Assembly (NCBI GenBank): GCA_016190625.1
Contig: JACPQF010000130.1
Location: forward strand, 1 to 53,193
Origin: Chloroflexota bacterium
GTDB lineage: Bacteria > Chloroflexota > Dehalococcoidia > JACPQF01
Length of the DNA: 53,193 bases
Direction: 5' to 3'
In this document: positions 22,943 to 31,336 of the stretch, one piece after another
Layout: every line of letters begins with the position of its first letter
How positions within the stretch are numbered: position 1 is the first letter of the stretch
The notes under the pieces: model-generated
The model's input: the letters and a program-made list of their open reading frames with translations, nothing else
What the model was told of the DNA's origin: nothing
The model's database searches: none
Translations under genes and position numbers: made by a program

Positions 22943-24769
22943 TCAAGGCGAGTCCATCTTCGAGATGTCGAGGATGAGGCGAACGTCGTCACGGCCGCTG
23001 CGACGAACCAGGAGCTGAACCTTCCGCTTGTCCATCATGGAGAGGTACTTTCCTCGAGCTAGATAATGCCCGTTCAGTTGGTTGTCAGCTTCGCTCTCGA
23101 TTTCGAGGCGACTTTCTCCGGCCGTGGTGAAGATGAGGGCCACCTTGTCCGCGTCGGCCAACGGCCCGCCCGCGCCGTCTCGTAGATAGACGTCGAAGTC
23201 CCTTGCTTCGGGATCGTCGGATTTGATGACCAGCACGGCGCGGAGGTCGTCGCCTCGGGCGCGGACGACGACGCCTGGGCCGAAGGCATCGCGCCCCGGC
23301 TGCGTGGTGCTCAGTATGCCGGTCACCAGCAAGAGCGCGGCGACAACCATGACCTCACCTCCAACCGTTCGACGCAGATGGCTATGCCAGGACAAGTCGG
23401 CAGGCGGCGATCCCGTGGACCGGCTTGCCATCGCCAACCGCGGGCCGATAAGAAGAAGATTGGCCGCCGCCAGTCCCAATAGGACGACTAGCAGGCCAAG
23501 CTTGATCAGCAGGTCGGTGCCGTAGGCGGTGTCCGTCAGGTTATCCCAGTCGCCCACCTCGTCGACTGCTCTTATGATGCCGGTGACGATGAGGGTCATG
23601 ACGCAGACGGTAGCCAGACGTGAGAAACGTCCCACCAATCGCGAGACGGCGGCGGAACGGAATCCTTCCGTCCGGTGCGCCCGGACCAGCGATAGAAACA
23701 GCATCAGCAGGCCGCCGGCCCAGATGCTCGCCGCCATCAGGTGGAGCCAGTCGACGGCGATGTTGAATATCGGCTGCGCCCCGGCGGCGGCATGGCTACC
23801 GAGACTGAGAAACAGCAGGACGAGGCCGCCCAATCCCAGGCAAGCCCACCATACCCAGCCTTGGACCACGCCACGCCGCCTCAACCCGACGCGGCCGCGG
23901 AGAATGGGAACCGCCAGGATCGACACAAGCAGAAATCGCATCCCATAGAGCGCCCCCTGGCGTCCCGCCAGGGGCAGAACCGGCGAGGGGCCGAGCGCTG
24001 CTGCCGGTCCGGTCCCCGCGTTGATCGCACTCTGCGCCAGTGCCCCCAGCAGTGTGATCACTAATGTCAGGACCCAGCCAGCCAGGACAACGGCGAAAAG
24101 GGGCGCAGAGGAGTTTCCCGGAGACGCTCTGGTAGAGTTCTGGGCTGGACTGGCCTCTCCACTTAGATTGCCCGCTTCAGGGTCGAGGGCCTGCCGCAAA
24201 GGGATAGCCTGTCTCCCAGCCAGCAGGAAGAACGACGAGCCGCCGACGATGGTCGCCATCGAAAGATAGGCGAGCCATTTCGCCGTAATCCCCAACTCGG
24301 TAAGCAGGCTAGCGCCGTCGATACCGATCCCGGTACTCACCGGTCTCACGCCGCCGGGTGGCACCTGGTCGCGGCCCACGGCGAAGGCGAAGGCGCCGGC
24401 CGTTGGATGCCCGTCGGTCGTCGAAACCACCTGCCAGACCACGGTGTAAACGCCGGGGCGAAGCGGGTCGAGGGGCGCTATCAGCAGCGTAGGGTCGCCG
24501 GGGCCGGGTCGCACCGCCCGCCCCGAGCCCATTCGCTTGCCGGCGCTATCCAGTAGGTAGACCTGGGAGTAGGTCATCTCCACTGGCTCGGAGAACCAGA
24601 GCTGTAGCTCCGTCGGCGCCGTATCGAGCACGGCGCCGTCAGCCGGAATGGACCTCTCCAGCACCGCATGCGCATGGGCGATCCCCACCGTCAGCAGAAA
24701 GAGAGCGAGCAACACGCCAGCGATGAGCAACCTCCAGGCGTGTCTAGACCATCTCCGCCAATAACTCAT
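22943..24769 (-). CDS. CopC-CopD fusion, copper-type membrane protein (YcnJ-like)
   Basis: 608 residues. Signal segment ending AHAHA, then a CopC beta-barrel: HAVLERSIPADGAVLDTAPTELQLWFSEPVE, with the first His after cleavage and STTDGHPTAGAFAFAV carrying the Cu(II)-type His. About eight membrane helices of a CopD domain follow (SHAAAGAQPIFNIAVDWLHLMAASIWAGGLLML, with paired His), and a C-terminal extracytoplasmic beta domain. Expected role: copper binding outside and uptake across the membrane. It lies downstream of two secreted proteins on the same strand. Confidence 0.87.
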   Translation of the reverse strand: MSYWRRWSRHAWRLLIAGVLLALFLLTVGIAHAHAVLERSIPADGAVLDTAPTELQLWFSEPVEMTYSQVYLLDSAGKRMGSGRAVRPGPGDPTLLIAPLDPLRPGVYTVVWQVVSTTDGHPTAGAFAFAVGRDQVPPGGVRPVSTGIGIDGASLLTELGITAKWLAYLSMATIVGGSSFFLLAGRQAIPLRQALDPEAGNLSGEASPAQNSTRASPGNSSAPLFAVVLAGWVLTLVITLLGALAQSAINAGTGPAAALGPSPVLPLAGRQGALYGMRFLLVSILAVPILRGRVGLRRRGVVQGWVWWACLGLGGLVLLFLSLGSHAAAGAQPIFNIAVDWLHLMAASIWAGGLLMLFLSLVRAHRTEGFRSAAVSRLVGRFSRLATVCVMTLIVTGIIRAVDEVGDWDNLTDTAYGTDLLIKLGLLVVLLGLAAANLLLIGPRLAMASRSTGSPPADLSWHSHLRRTVGGEVMVVAALLLVTGILSTTQPGRDAFGPGVVVRARGDDLRAVLVIKSDDPEARDFDVYLRDGAGGPLADADKVALIFTTAGESRLEIESEADNQLNGHYLARGKYLSMMDKRKVQLLVRRSGRDDVRLILDISKMDSP

Positions 24770-24791
24770 CGATTGCCTCCCAAACCACCGT

Positions 24792-25406
24792 TCATCCGAC
24801 TCGCCGACGATTCAGGACCGCCGCCAAGCCAGTCGCCAGACCTGCCACGCCGACGACAAGGCCGCCGACGGCTAGATTGCGAGCCGTCGCCGCTTCCTCC
24901 CTGGCCGCCTTGACCTCGCCGCCCATTGCCACCGGGTCGGGGACGACCTGGGGAAGCTGGAGGGCTTCCGTCGATTTCACGTCGTCGAAGCGACCGGGGC
25001 CCGATTCGAAGCGCTCGTCAATAGGAGCGCCATCGATATCGCCGCGAAAGGTAAAGATGTAGCTACCGGCCTTGGTTGGCAGGACATCGGCCACGTAGTA
25101 GCCCTTCTGGCCGAAGACCGGTCGCAGGGCAAATTCCTTGGCTGCGCCGCCGCCAAAGGCGATCGATACCTTCAGCGTCTTCTCCATACCTTCGACCGGG
25201 TCTTGGGTCCCGGCCCGGGTAAGGCGAATACCGGCGGCGTTCGGCTGGCCGACAAGAGCCGGCTCCTTGTCGAAGCCGACCACGGCGTCGTACTTCCCGC
25301 CGCCTATGGTGCGGCGCTCGTGGGCCAGCGCCAGGCTAGGCAAGGCCAGCGGCACGACTAGAGCCGCGATTGAGGCTATCCCAAGTAGTAGTGATATGTG
25401 TCGCAA
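24792..25406 (-). CDS. Secreted/anchored YtkA-FixH-like protein
   Basis: 204 residues from TTG 25406 (GGAGGAGGA upstream). Signal peptide ending LALAHE, a beta-rich middle (YDAVVGFDKEPALVGQPNAAGIRLTRAG, KGYYVADVLPTKAGSYIFTFRGDIDG) resembling YtkA/FixH-type domains of copper operons, a helical linker (EVKAAREEAATARN), and a C-terminal membrane helix ending NRRRVG. It would be held outside the membrane by the last helix. It lies directly upstream of the CopC-CopD gene, so a periplasm-equivalent metal-handling accessory is the likeliest role. Confidence 0.7.
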   Translation of the reverse strand: MRHISLLLGIASIAALVVPLALPSLALAHERRTIGGGKYDAVVGFDKEPALVGQPNAAGIRLTRAGTQDPVEGMEKTLKVSIAFGGGAAKEFALRPVFGQKGYYVADVLPTKAGSYIFTFRGDIDGAPIDERFESGPGRFDDVKSTEALQLPQVVPDPVAMGGEVKAAREEAATARNLAVGGLVVGVAGLATGLAAVLNRRRVG

Positions 25407-25621
25407 AGAATTATTCCTCCTCCGTCCTTCGTTTTTCCAACGCTGGCCCGCCTTTCACCCCTGAGGGCGCCGAGAGCGCGGAGAAAAGAATCAGGCGGCA
25501 TTTGTTCTCGACGTTTAGGCGTTGCACGCAACGTCTCTAGCGATAGCATGGCATGTGCCATGCCTAGTCGTGGAATTCCCGCCATCTCGGCGACCGCGGC
25601 AAAGCAAACCAGGCGTGAAAG
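25407..25621. other. Spacer in the copper operon with repeat words
   Basis: Short stretch holding 'cgccgagagcgcggagaaaag', a degenerate copy of the dispersed words also seen near 31890 and 45680. No gene recognised. Confidence 0.4.
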
Positions 25622-26071
25622 CTATACTCTGATTGGAGACAGGGGACGAGGAGGCTGGTCTGGGGGTGACAGCGGTAAGCTCCTGTAGAGATGCAAGACG
25701 GCGGCAGGGAGCGCGAGCGCCGGCGCGAACTGCCAGCGCAGCGCCAGAATCGGCACCGCGCCCTCGGAAAGGCCAGTCATGGCGTCGAGGGCAGTCGCAG
25801 CCACGATATCCTGCGGTGGAAAAACCCGGATGAGCCCCCAAACCGCTGGGCTGGCAATGGAACTGGCCGTGACATGGTGGTGCCCGGAGCCAGTTTCGCC
25901 TTGGACTAACAAGCCGGCGTGCTGACCGGTATAACCTTGGTGAGCTTCGAAAGTAAATAAGCTCATCGGCCCATGCGGACACACCACGGGAACCTCTACG
26001 AGGAGCCAGAGTGCCAGCAAGACGAACGCTCCTCGCCGAACCCAATTTGCCTGTCGTACCGCAAACTGCAA
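25622..26071 (-). CDS. Secreted hypothetical protein with a His cluster
   Basis: 149 residues, TTG start with GGGAGAG upstream. A hydrophobic N-terminal segment (GAFVLLALWLLVEVPVVC) is followed by a short Gly/His region with GSGHHHVTASS, and later apolar stretches (VPILALRWQFAPALALPAAVLHLY) suggest one or two further membrane segments. The HHH triplet and position at the head of the CopC/CopD operon suggest metal contact. I do not recognise a family, so this is inference from context. Confidence 0.55.
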   Translation of the reverse strand: MQFAVRQANWVRRGAFVLLALWLLVEVPVVCPHGPMSLFTFEAHQGYTGQHAGLLVQGETGSGHHHVTASSIASPAVWGLIRVFPPQDIVAATALDAMTGLSEGAVPILALRWQFAPALALPAAVLHLYRSLPLSPPDQPPRPLSPIRV

Positions 26072-26104
26072 AGCACTCTCCCTGACTTAGTCGCTGTGAG
26101 CGAG

Positions 26105-26134
26105 AATATATCACCGGTTCGCCATCGCAGTCAA
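26105..26134 (-). promoter_or_regulatory. Candidate promoter for the copper operon
   Basis: Minus strand: TTGACT (26134-26129), 18-base spacer, TATATT (26110-26105), about 35 bases before the first start codon at 26071. Confidence 0.6.
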
Positions 26135-26173
26135 ACATCTTTGAGAGTTGTTCGATCTTTGCCACTTTCGCAA

Positions 26174-26202
26174 TTGACACAGGGCTGTCCATAAGATAGA
26201 AT
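26174..26202 (+). promoter_or_regulatory. Strong promoter for the thioesterase gene
   Basis: Consensus TTGACA (26174-26179), 17-base spacer, TAGAAT (26197-26202). Transcription starts around 26209, so ATG 26219 is the right start, with a very short leader carrying GAGGT. It is divergent from the copper-operon promoter. Confidence 0.75.
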
Positions 26203-26218
26203 GCTGGCTGAGGTAAGC

Positions 26219-26626
26219 ATGGGAAAATCCATCGTATCGCAGGTCAGGGTACGCTTCGCCGACACCGATGCCGATGGCGGCGTGTTTTTCGCCAACTACC
26301 TGACCTACTTCTCCTGCGCGAGGCACGACCTCTTCCGCCAGGTGGGCATCAACCTCAACCGCCTTTCACGGGAGGATGGGCTACGCTTGGTGGGCGTGGA
26401 AGCGAATATCCGCTTTCGGGCCATGGCCTATTTCGACGATCTGCTCACTGTTCACGCTCGCGTCGACCGCCTTGGCAACTCTAGCGTGGCGTTTTCTTTC
26501 GAGATCCTACGCCTGAAGGAGAACGGCGAGACCCTTATCGCCGCCGGCAGTACCACTCAGGTTGTGGTCGACCAGCACACCAAACCCGTCTCGATCCCCC
26601 CGTGGATGAGAGAGGCACTATCATGA
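26219..26626 (+). CDS. Acyl-CoA thioesterase, 4-hydroxybenzoyl-CoA thioesterase/YbgC-like hotdog fold
   Basis: 135 residues. VRVRFADTDADGGVFFANYLTYFSCARHDLFRQVG is the 4HBT/YbgC active-site block: the Asp of 'DTDADGGVFFANY' is the catalytic acid on the long hotdog helix. LVGVEANIRFRAMAYFDDLLTVHARVDRLGNSSVAFSFEI follows the family pattern. It hydrolyses a small acyl- or aroyl-CoA in the cytoplasm; the substrate is unknown. ATG 26219 chosen from the promoter and GAGGT site. It precedes the two nitronate monooxygenase-like genes in the same direction. Confidence 0.85.
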   Translation: MGKSIVSQVRVRFADTDADGGVFFANYLTYFSCARHDLFRQVGINLNRLSREDGLRLVGVEANIRFRAMAYFDDLLTVHARVDRLGNSSVAFSFEILRLKENGETLIAAGSTTQVVVDQHTKPVSIPPWMREALS

Positions 26627-26658
26627 GATCCGACCGACCCGTCGGATTGGTCCGATTC
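26626..26658. repeat. CGGATCGG-type repeat, copy 4 (upstream of first NMO gene)
   Basis: gatccgaccgacccgtcgg and ggtccgattc words just before the ribosome site of the first nitronate monooxygenase-like gene. It is duplicated together with that gene (copy 5). Confidence 0.65.
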
Positions 26659-26675
26659 TTGGAAAGGAGCACACC

Positions 26676-27665
26676 GTGAACTGGAACACCAGAGTAACCG
26701 AGCTACTAGGTTGCAAGTACCCCATCATCCAGGGCGCCTTTGACGGCTTTGGCACGTCGGCCATCGCCGCGCCGGTTTCGGAAGCCGGCGGCTGTGGCAT
26801 TATCACCGCCGGGGCCTTGAGAAGCCCGGAGCGGCTGAGGGAAGACATCCGTCGGGCCAGAGAAATGACCGATAAGCCCTTTGCCGTAAACATCACCATG
26901 ATCCACCATGTGATGGGTATAGCGCCCCAATTACTGGACGTAGTCATCCAGGAGCGGGTGCCGGTCCTCTTCACTGCAGCCTATAAAGCCGAGCACCTGG
27001 GCATGCGGGCCAAGGAGGCTGGCCTCAAGTGGGTCCACAAGGTGGCAACCTCAAAGCATGCTCTCGCCGCCGAGCGCCAAGGCGCCGACGCCGTGGTGCT
27101 AGTAGGACTCGAGGGAGCGGGCTTCAAGAGCCCCATTCAGCTCCCAACTCTCGTTGGAATCACCACTTTGGCCAAGACGATCAAGGTGCCTCTCATCGCC
27201 GCCGGGGGCATCGGCGACGCCCGGGGCTTCTTGGGTGCCCTCGCTATGGGAGCGGAGGGCATCTACCTGGGCACCCGGTTCATGGCCACCAGAGAGTGTC
27301 CCATCACCGAGCGGGCCAAACAAATGATAGTGGACGGCAGCCCCCTCGACCCCAAGTTCCGGGACCACGCGCTACTGCCGCCGAAGGCCGAAGCGCTGGA
27401 GCGGGTTTACGCGCAGCGGGGTTCCCAGATCACCGGAGAGTGGCTGACCACGCTCGAGAAGGTCATGTTAGGCGACATCGGCGAAGGCAGCGGCGATGGT
27501 TTGAGCGATACGGAGATAGTGGGCGGCGCTTTGCCCTCGCTAGCGATTGGCGTCATCGACGGCGTGCCCACCTGCAAACAGCTCATCGACGGCATCATTG
27601 GCGAGGCGGAGGAGCTATTGCTGCGCTCCGGCCCTCTGGCCCGCATACTGGCCGACAGCCGTTAG
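26676..27665 (+). CDS. Nitronate monooxygenase / FabK-like FMN enzyme, copy A
   Basis: 329-residue TIM-barrel FMN protein. YPIIQGAFDGFGTSAIAAPVSEAGGCGIITAGAL is the NMO/enoyl-ACP reductase II N-terminus, KPFAVNITM follows, and VPLIAAGGIGDARGFLGALAMGAEGIYLGTRFMAT is the FMN phosphate-binding motif. Members oxidise alkyl nitronates or reduce enoyl-ACP; the short length and absence of a clear FabK partner favour the broad NMO group. GTG start with GGAAAGGAG upstream. It is followed at once by a near-identical copy. Confidence 0.88.
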   Translation: MNWNTRVTELLGCKYPIIQGAFDGFGTSAIAAPVSEAGGCGIITAGALRSPERLREDIRRAREMTDKPFAVNITMIHHVMGIAPQLLDVVIQERVPVLFTAAYKAEHLGMRAKEAGLKWVHKVATSKHALAAERQGADAVVLVGLEGAGFKSPIQLPTLVGITTLAKTIKVPLIAAGGIGDARGFLGALAMGAEGIYLGTRFMATRECPITERAKQMIVDGSPLDPKFRDHALLPPKAEALERVYAQRGSQITGEWLTTLEKVMLGDIGEGSGDGLSDTEIVGGALPSLAIGVIDGVPTCKQLIDGIIGEAEELLLRSGPLARILADSR

Positions 27666-27671
27666 ACGCTA

Positions 27672-27710
27672 TCATGAGATCCGACCGATCCGTCGGATCA
27701 GTCCGATTCG
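27672..27710. repeat. CGGATCGG-type repeat, copy 5 (between tandem NMO genes)
   Basis: Same element as copy 4, including flanking tatcatgagatcc and cgtggaaaggag, so it was duplicated with the gene. Confidence 0.7.
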
Positions 27711-27726
27711 TGGAAAGGAGTACCCC

Positions 27727-28710
27727 GTGAACTGGAATACCAGAGTAACCGGGCTACTAGGTTGCAAGTACCCCATCATCCAGGGCGCCTATGGCGGCTT
27801 TGGCACGTCGGCCATCGCCGCGCCGGTTTCGGAAGCCGGCGGCTGTGGCATTATCACCGCCGGGGCCTTGAGGAGCCCGGAGCGGCTTAAGGAAGATATC
27901 CGTCGGGCCAGGGAGATGACCGATAAGCCCTTCGCCGTTAACATTTCCATGATCCACAAGGTAATGGAGATAGCACCCCAATACCTTGACGTAGTCATCA
28001 AGGAGCGGGTGCCGGTCCTCTTCACCGCAGCCTACAAGGCTGAGTATCTGGGCATGCGGGCCAAGGAGGCTGGCCTCACCTGGGTCCACAAGGTGGCGAC
28101 CATAAAGCACGCTCTGGCCGCCGAGCGCCAGGGCGCCGACGCCGTGGTGCTGGTAGGACTCGAGGGGGCCGGCTTCAAGAGCGCCATACAGCTCCCCACT
28201 CTCATCGGGATCACGACCCTGGCCAAGATGATGAAGGTGCCTCTCATCGCCGCCGGGGGCATCGGCGATGCCCGCGGCTTTTTGGCTGCTCTCGCCATGG
28301 GTGCGGAGGCCGTGTATCTGGGCACCCGTTTCATGGCCACGAGGGAGTGTCCCATCACCGAGCGGGCCAAACAGATGATGGTGGAAGGCAGCCCTCTCGA
28401 CCCCAAGTTCCGGGACCACGCACTCCTGCCGCCAAAGTCGGAGGCGCTGGAGCGGGTTTACGCGCAGCGGGGTTCCCAGATTACGGGAGAATGGCTGACG
28501 ACCCTCGAAAAGGCCATGGGCGGCGATATCAGGGAAGGCGACGAGTATGACGAAGCGGAGCTAGTGGGGGCCGGTCTGCCCTCGCTGGCGATTGGCGTCA
28601 TCGACGACGTGCCCACCTGCAAACAGCTCGTCGATGGCATCATCGGCGAGGCGGAGGAGTTATTGCTGCGCTCCGGCCCCCTTGCCCGCATTCTGGCCAA
28701 CAGCCGTTAG
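27727..28710 (+). CDS. Nitronate monooxygenase / FabK-like FMN enzyme, copy B
   Basis: 327 residues from GTG 27727 with GGAAAGGAG upstream, the same signals as copy A. Nearly every motif matches copy A (IIQGAYGGFGTSAIAAP, AAGGIGDARGFLAALAMGAEAVYLGTRFMAT). Differences concentrate in a few surface positions and near residues 270-285, where copy A has GEGSGDGLSD and copy B GDEYDEAEL. This is a recent tandem duplication that now tolerates divergence. Its end overlaps the reverse-strand cbiA by 51 bases. Confidence 0.88.
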   Translation: MNWNTRVTGLLGCKYPIIQGAYGGFGTSAIAAPVSEAGGCGIITAGALRSPERLKEDIRRAREMTDKPFAVNISMIHKVMEIAPQYLDVVIKERVPVLFTAAYKAEYLGMRAKEAGLTWVHKVATIKHALAAERQGADAVVLVGLEGAGFKSAIQLPTLIGITTLAKMMKVPLIAAGGIGDARGFLAALAMGAEAVYLGTRFMATRECPITERAKQMMVEGSPLDPKFRDHALLPPKSEALERVYAQRGSQITGEWLTTLEKAMGGDIREGDEYDEAELVGAGLPSLAIGVIDDVPTCKQLVDGIIGEAEELLLRSGPLARILANSR

Positions 28711-30186
28711 CGTAGAGTAGCTGCCAGTCCTTCTTTGGAAGGACCGTAAGCGTTCGGGGGCTTCTTCAGTATCCCTAACTCTTGGCGCCTTCGCGTTTCC
28801 GTCACCCACTGCCCAACGGGCGCAGGCGGCGACGAAGTTCCGGGCCAGGCCGGCGTTGCTCCCGAAGTGGAGGTGAATGTAGGAGCCGAGCAGGTTCTCC
28901 CGCGCGTAGCCTTCGAGCCGCCCGTCTTGGTCGAGAACCTCGTACGCGCCGGTCGCCTCGTCAGCCGGCCGGTCGAGGTCGGACCAGTGAAACTCGTGCC
29001 CTCGAACCGTATCCCCCTGCCGGAGGAGCAAGTTATCCCGCCGCGCTCTCACAGTGGCATAACCGAGGCGCCGCCGCTGGCGGTGCATCGCCGTCCGGCC
29101 GGGGATCGCTCCCACCATCGCATGAAAAGCACCCTCGAAGTCGAGGATGCCTTCGGTCAGGTACATCAGGCCGCCGCACTCGGCGTAGACCGGTATTCCC
29201 TCTTCGATGGCTGTCGACAGGCTCTGGCGCAGGGCCTCATTGGCAGAAAGGCGGGCAGCGTATAACTCGGGGAAGCCGCCGCCGATGTACACGCCGGCGA
29301 CTCCTGCGGGCAGGACGTTGTCGTGAATGGGGCTGAAGGGCACGATGCTAGCGCCCTGAGCGGCCAGGAGGTCCAGGTTGTCCTGATAGTAGAAAGAAAA
29401 CGCCTCGTCCGCGGCCACGGCGATTCTCAGTTCGAGCGACGATGGCGGCGCCGGGAACAGGCCGGAGGCGCGCCACGATAGCGGTCCCGCCCGCGTGGCG
29501 ATGGCCAGGAGCGCCGGCACATCCACGGTGCGCTCCACCTGACCGGCCAAGCAATGGAAGAACTCGCCGGAGGCCCCGCCCTCGACCGCCGGGACCAACC
29601 CGAGGTGCCTCTCGGGCAGGACGATATCGTCCCGCCGCGGCAGGTATCCCACTACCGGAAGTCCGGTTGCATCTTCCACAGCTTGCCGTGCCATCTGGAG
29701 ATGGCCGTCGCTACCCACCCGGTTCAACAGGAAGCCGGCCAGGTTCAGCTCGGGGTCGAACTGCCGGTAGCCCAGAGCCATCGCCCCGGCGCTGCGGGCC
29801 ATCTTGCTCACGTCGAGAACCAGTATCACCGGCGCTCCCAGCAGTTTTGCCAGTTGGCTGGTGCTGCCCTCTTCGCTCCTGCCGGCGCGGCCGTCGAACA
29901 GCCCCATCACTCCCTCGATCACGGCGACGTCGGCATTACCGACCGCCCGGGCGAAGAGCTCCAGTAGCGGGGGAGCAGGAAGAATCCAGGTATCGAGATT
30001 GCGCGATGGCGCTCCCGTGGCCAGACTGTGGTAGCTTGGGTCGATGTAATCCGGCCCAGCCTTGAAGGGCTGCACCCGCAGCCCTCGCCGGCTCAGAGCC
30101 GCCATCACGCCCGACGCCACCGTCGTCTTTCCCACCCCGCTGGTCGCCCCGGCGATCACCAGCCGCGGAACCAGAGTTCGCGTCAT
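28660..30186 (-). CDS. cbiA: Cobyrinic acid a,c-diamide synthase (CbiA)
   Basis: About 508 residues. N-terminal P-loop amidating domain: LVIAGATSGVGKTTVASGVMAAL and VQPFKAGPDYIDPSYH. C-terminal class I-like glutaminase domain: VYIGGGFPELYAARLSAN and EEGIPVYAECGGLMYLTEGI with the catalytic Cys. GHEFHWSDL and GSYIHLHFGSN complete the CobB/CbiA pattern. It amidates cobyrinic acid (or hydrogenobyrinic acid) using Gln and ATP. The last ~50 residues after FVAACARW are atypical, read through a GTCCTTC hairpin and overlap the opposite NMO gene. ATG 30186 is preferred; GTG 30213 overlapping the cobT stop (GTGA) is also possible. Confidence 0.9.
   Translation of the reverse strand: MTRTLVPRLVIAGATSGVGKTTVASGVMAALSRRGLRVQPFKAGPDYIDPSYHSLATGAPSRNLDTWILPAPPLLELFARAVGNADVAVIEGVMGLFDGRAGRSEEGSTSQLAKLLGAPVILVLDVSKMARSAGAMALGYRQFDPELNLAGFLLNRVGSDGHLQMARQAVEDATGLPVVGYLPRRDDIVLPERHLGLVPAVEGGASGEFFHCLAGQVERTVDVPALLAIATRAGPLSWRASGLFPAPPSSLELRIAVAADEAFSFYYQDNLDLLAAQGASIVPFSPIHDNVLPAGVAGVYIGGGFPELYAARLSANEALRQSLSTAIEEGIPVYAECGGLMYLTEGILDFEGAFHAMVGAIPGRTAMHRQRRRLGYATVRARRDNLLLRQGDTVRGHEFHWSDLDRPADEATGAYEVLDQDGRLEGYARENLLGSYIHLHFGSNAGLARNFVAACARWAVGDGNAKAPRVRDTEEAPERLRSFQRRTGSYSTLTAVGQNAGKGAGAQQ
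28717..28745. repeat. GTCCTTC hairpin repeat, copy 2 (inside cbiA 3' end)
   Basis: gtagctgccagtccttc / ggaaggacc. It shares the left flank gtagctg-cagtccttc with the copy at 45271. Confidence 0.7.
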
Positions 30187-30209
30187 TTGTTCCACCATAC
30201 AATGGGTGT

Positions 30210-31289
30210 TCACTTTGGGAGCGTCGGCTCGGCTTCGAGAGCGCCGGATACACCAGCCTCGGCGAAGGTCGCCATCTGACCGAGGATCTTGAGAGATGCC
30301 TCGACCAGAGAGATGGCCAGGGCGGCGCCGGTGCCCTCGCCCAGGCGCAGGTCGAGATTGAGCAGCGGCCTCAGTCCCAGGTGGCGCAGCACGGACTGAT
30401 GCCCTATCTCCACTGAATTGTGGGCAGGGATGAGGTACTCTCGCGCCGCCGGACAGAGGCCAGTGGCGACCAGCGCCGCCGCGCCGGAGATGAAGCCGTC
30501 GATGACCACGGGGACGCGATGGGCGGCAGCGCCCAGGATGACCCCCGCCAGTCCGCCGATCTCGAACCCGCCCACCTTGGCGAGAACGTCGAGGGCGTCC
30601 CTTGGATCCGGTTGGCGGCGGGCGATGGCCTCCTCGACCACCTTCGCTTTATGAGCCAACTGCTCGTCGCCGATGCCTGTGCCCCTACCGGTCAGAAGAC
30701 CCACCGGCTCACCCGTGAACACGGCGGCGATGGCCGTCGAGGCCGTGGTGTTGCCGATGCCCATGTCGCCGGTGGCCACGATGTCCAGCCCCTTGGCCAG
30801 CTCCGCCTCGAACACCTCGATGCCCGCCTCCAGCGCCTTGACGGCCTGCTCCCTGCTCATGGCCGGCTCTTTCGCGAAGTTGGCCGTGCCGGGGGCCACC
30901 TTGCGGCTCCGGAGGTCTGGGTGAGGCTCGAGGTCAGCCGCCACGCCCATGTCCACTACCACAACCCGCGCCCCCACGTGGCGGGCGAGAACGTTGATAG
31001 CCGCTACGCCGCGGAGGAAATTGTACACCATCTGCGGCGTCACCTCCTGCGGATAGGCGCTCACACCCTCCTCCACGATGCCGTGGTCCCCGGCCATCAC
31101 CACGATCGATTTGCGCTCGACGCCGGGCAGCGGCTTGCCGGTAATGCCGGCGATCTTTATCGACAGCTCCTCCAGCCGTCCCAGACTGCCGGGCGGCTTG
31201 GTCAAGCTATCCTGCCTGGCCTTGGCCGCCGCCATCGCCCCTTCGTCCAGCGGCCCGATTCTTCCTATGGTCTCCCGAAGTTTCGTCAT
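30210..31289 (-). CDS. cobT: Nicotinate-nucleotide--dimethylbenzimidazole phosphoribosyltransferase
   Basis: 359 residues from ATG 31289 (AAGGAG eight bases upstream). LTKPPGSLGRLEELSIKIAGITG, VVMAGDHGIVEEGVSAYPQEVTPQMVYNFL, GDMGIGNTTASTAIAAVF and FISGAAALVA are CobT hallmarks, and the Glu of LGEGTGAALAI is the catalytic base. It activates the lower-ligand base as alpha-ribazole phosphate. It lies between cobO and cbiA, with repeat words (gctgaaagctgaatgctgatcg) in the cobO-cobT gap. Confidence 0.94.
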   Translation of the reverse strand: MTKLRETIGRIGPLDEGAMAAAKARQDSLTKPPGSLGRLEELSIKIAGITGKPLPGVERKSIVVMAGDHGIVEEGVSAYPQEVTPQMVYNFLRGVAAINVLARHVGARVVVVDMGVAADLEPHPDLRSRKVAPGTANFAKEPAMSREQAVKALEAGIEVFEAELAKGLDIVATGDMGIGNTTASTAIAAVFTGEPVGLLTGRGTGIGDEQLAHKAKVVEEAIARRQPDPRDALDVLAKVGGFEIGGLAGVILGAAAHRVPVVIDGFISGAAALVATGLCPAAREYLIPAHNSVEIGHQSVLRHLGLRPLLNLDLRLGEGTGAALAISLVEASLKILGQMATFAEAGVSGALEAEPTLPK

Positions 31290-31336
31290 TCCACAAACTC
31301 CTTGCTGAAAGCTGAATGCTGATCGCTGAAAGCTAC

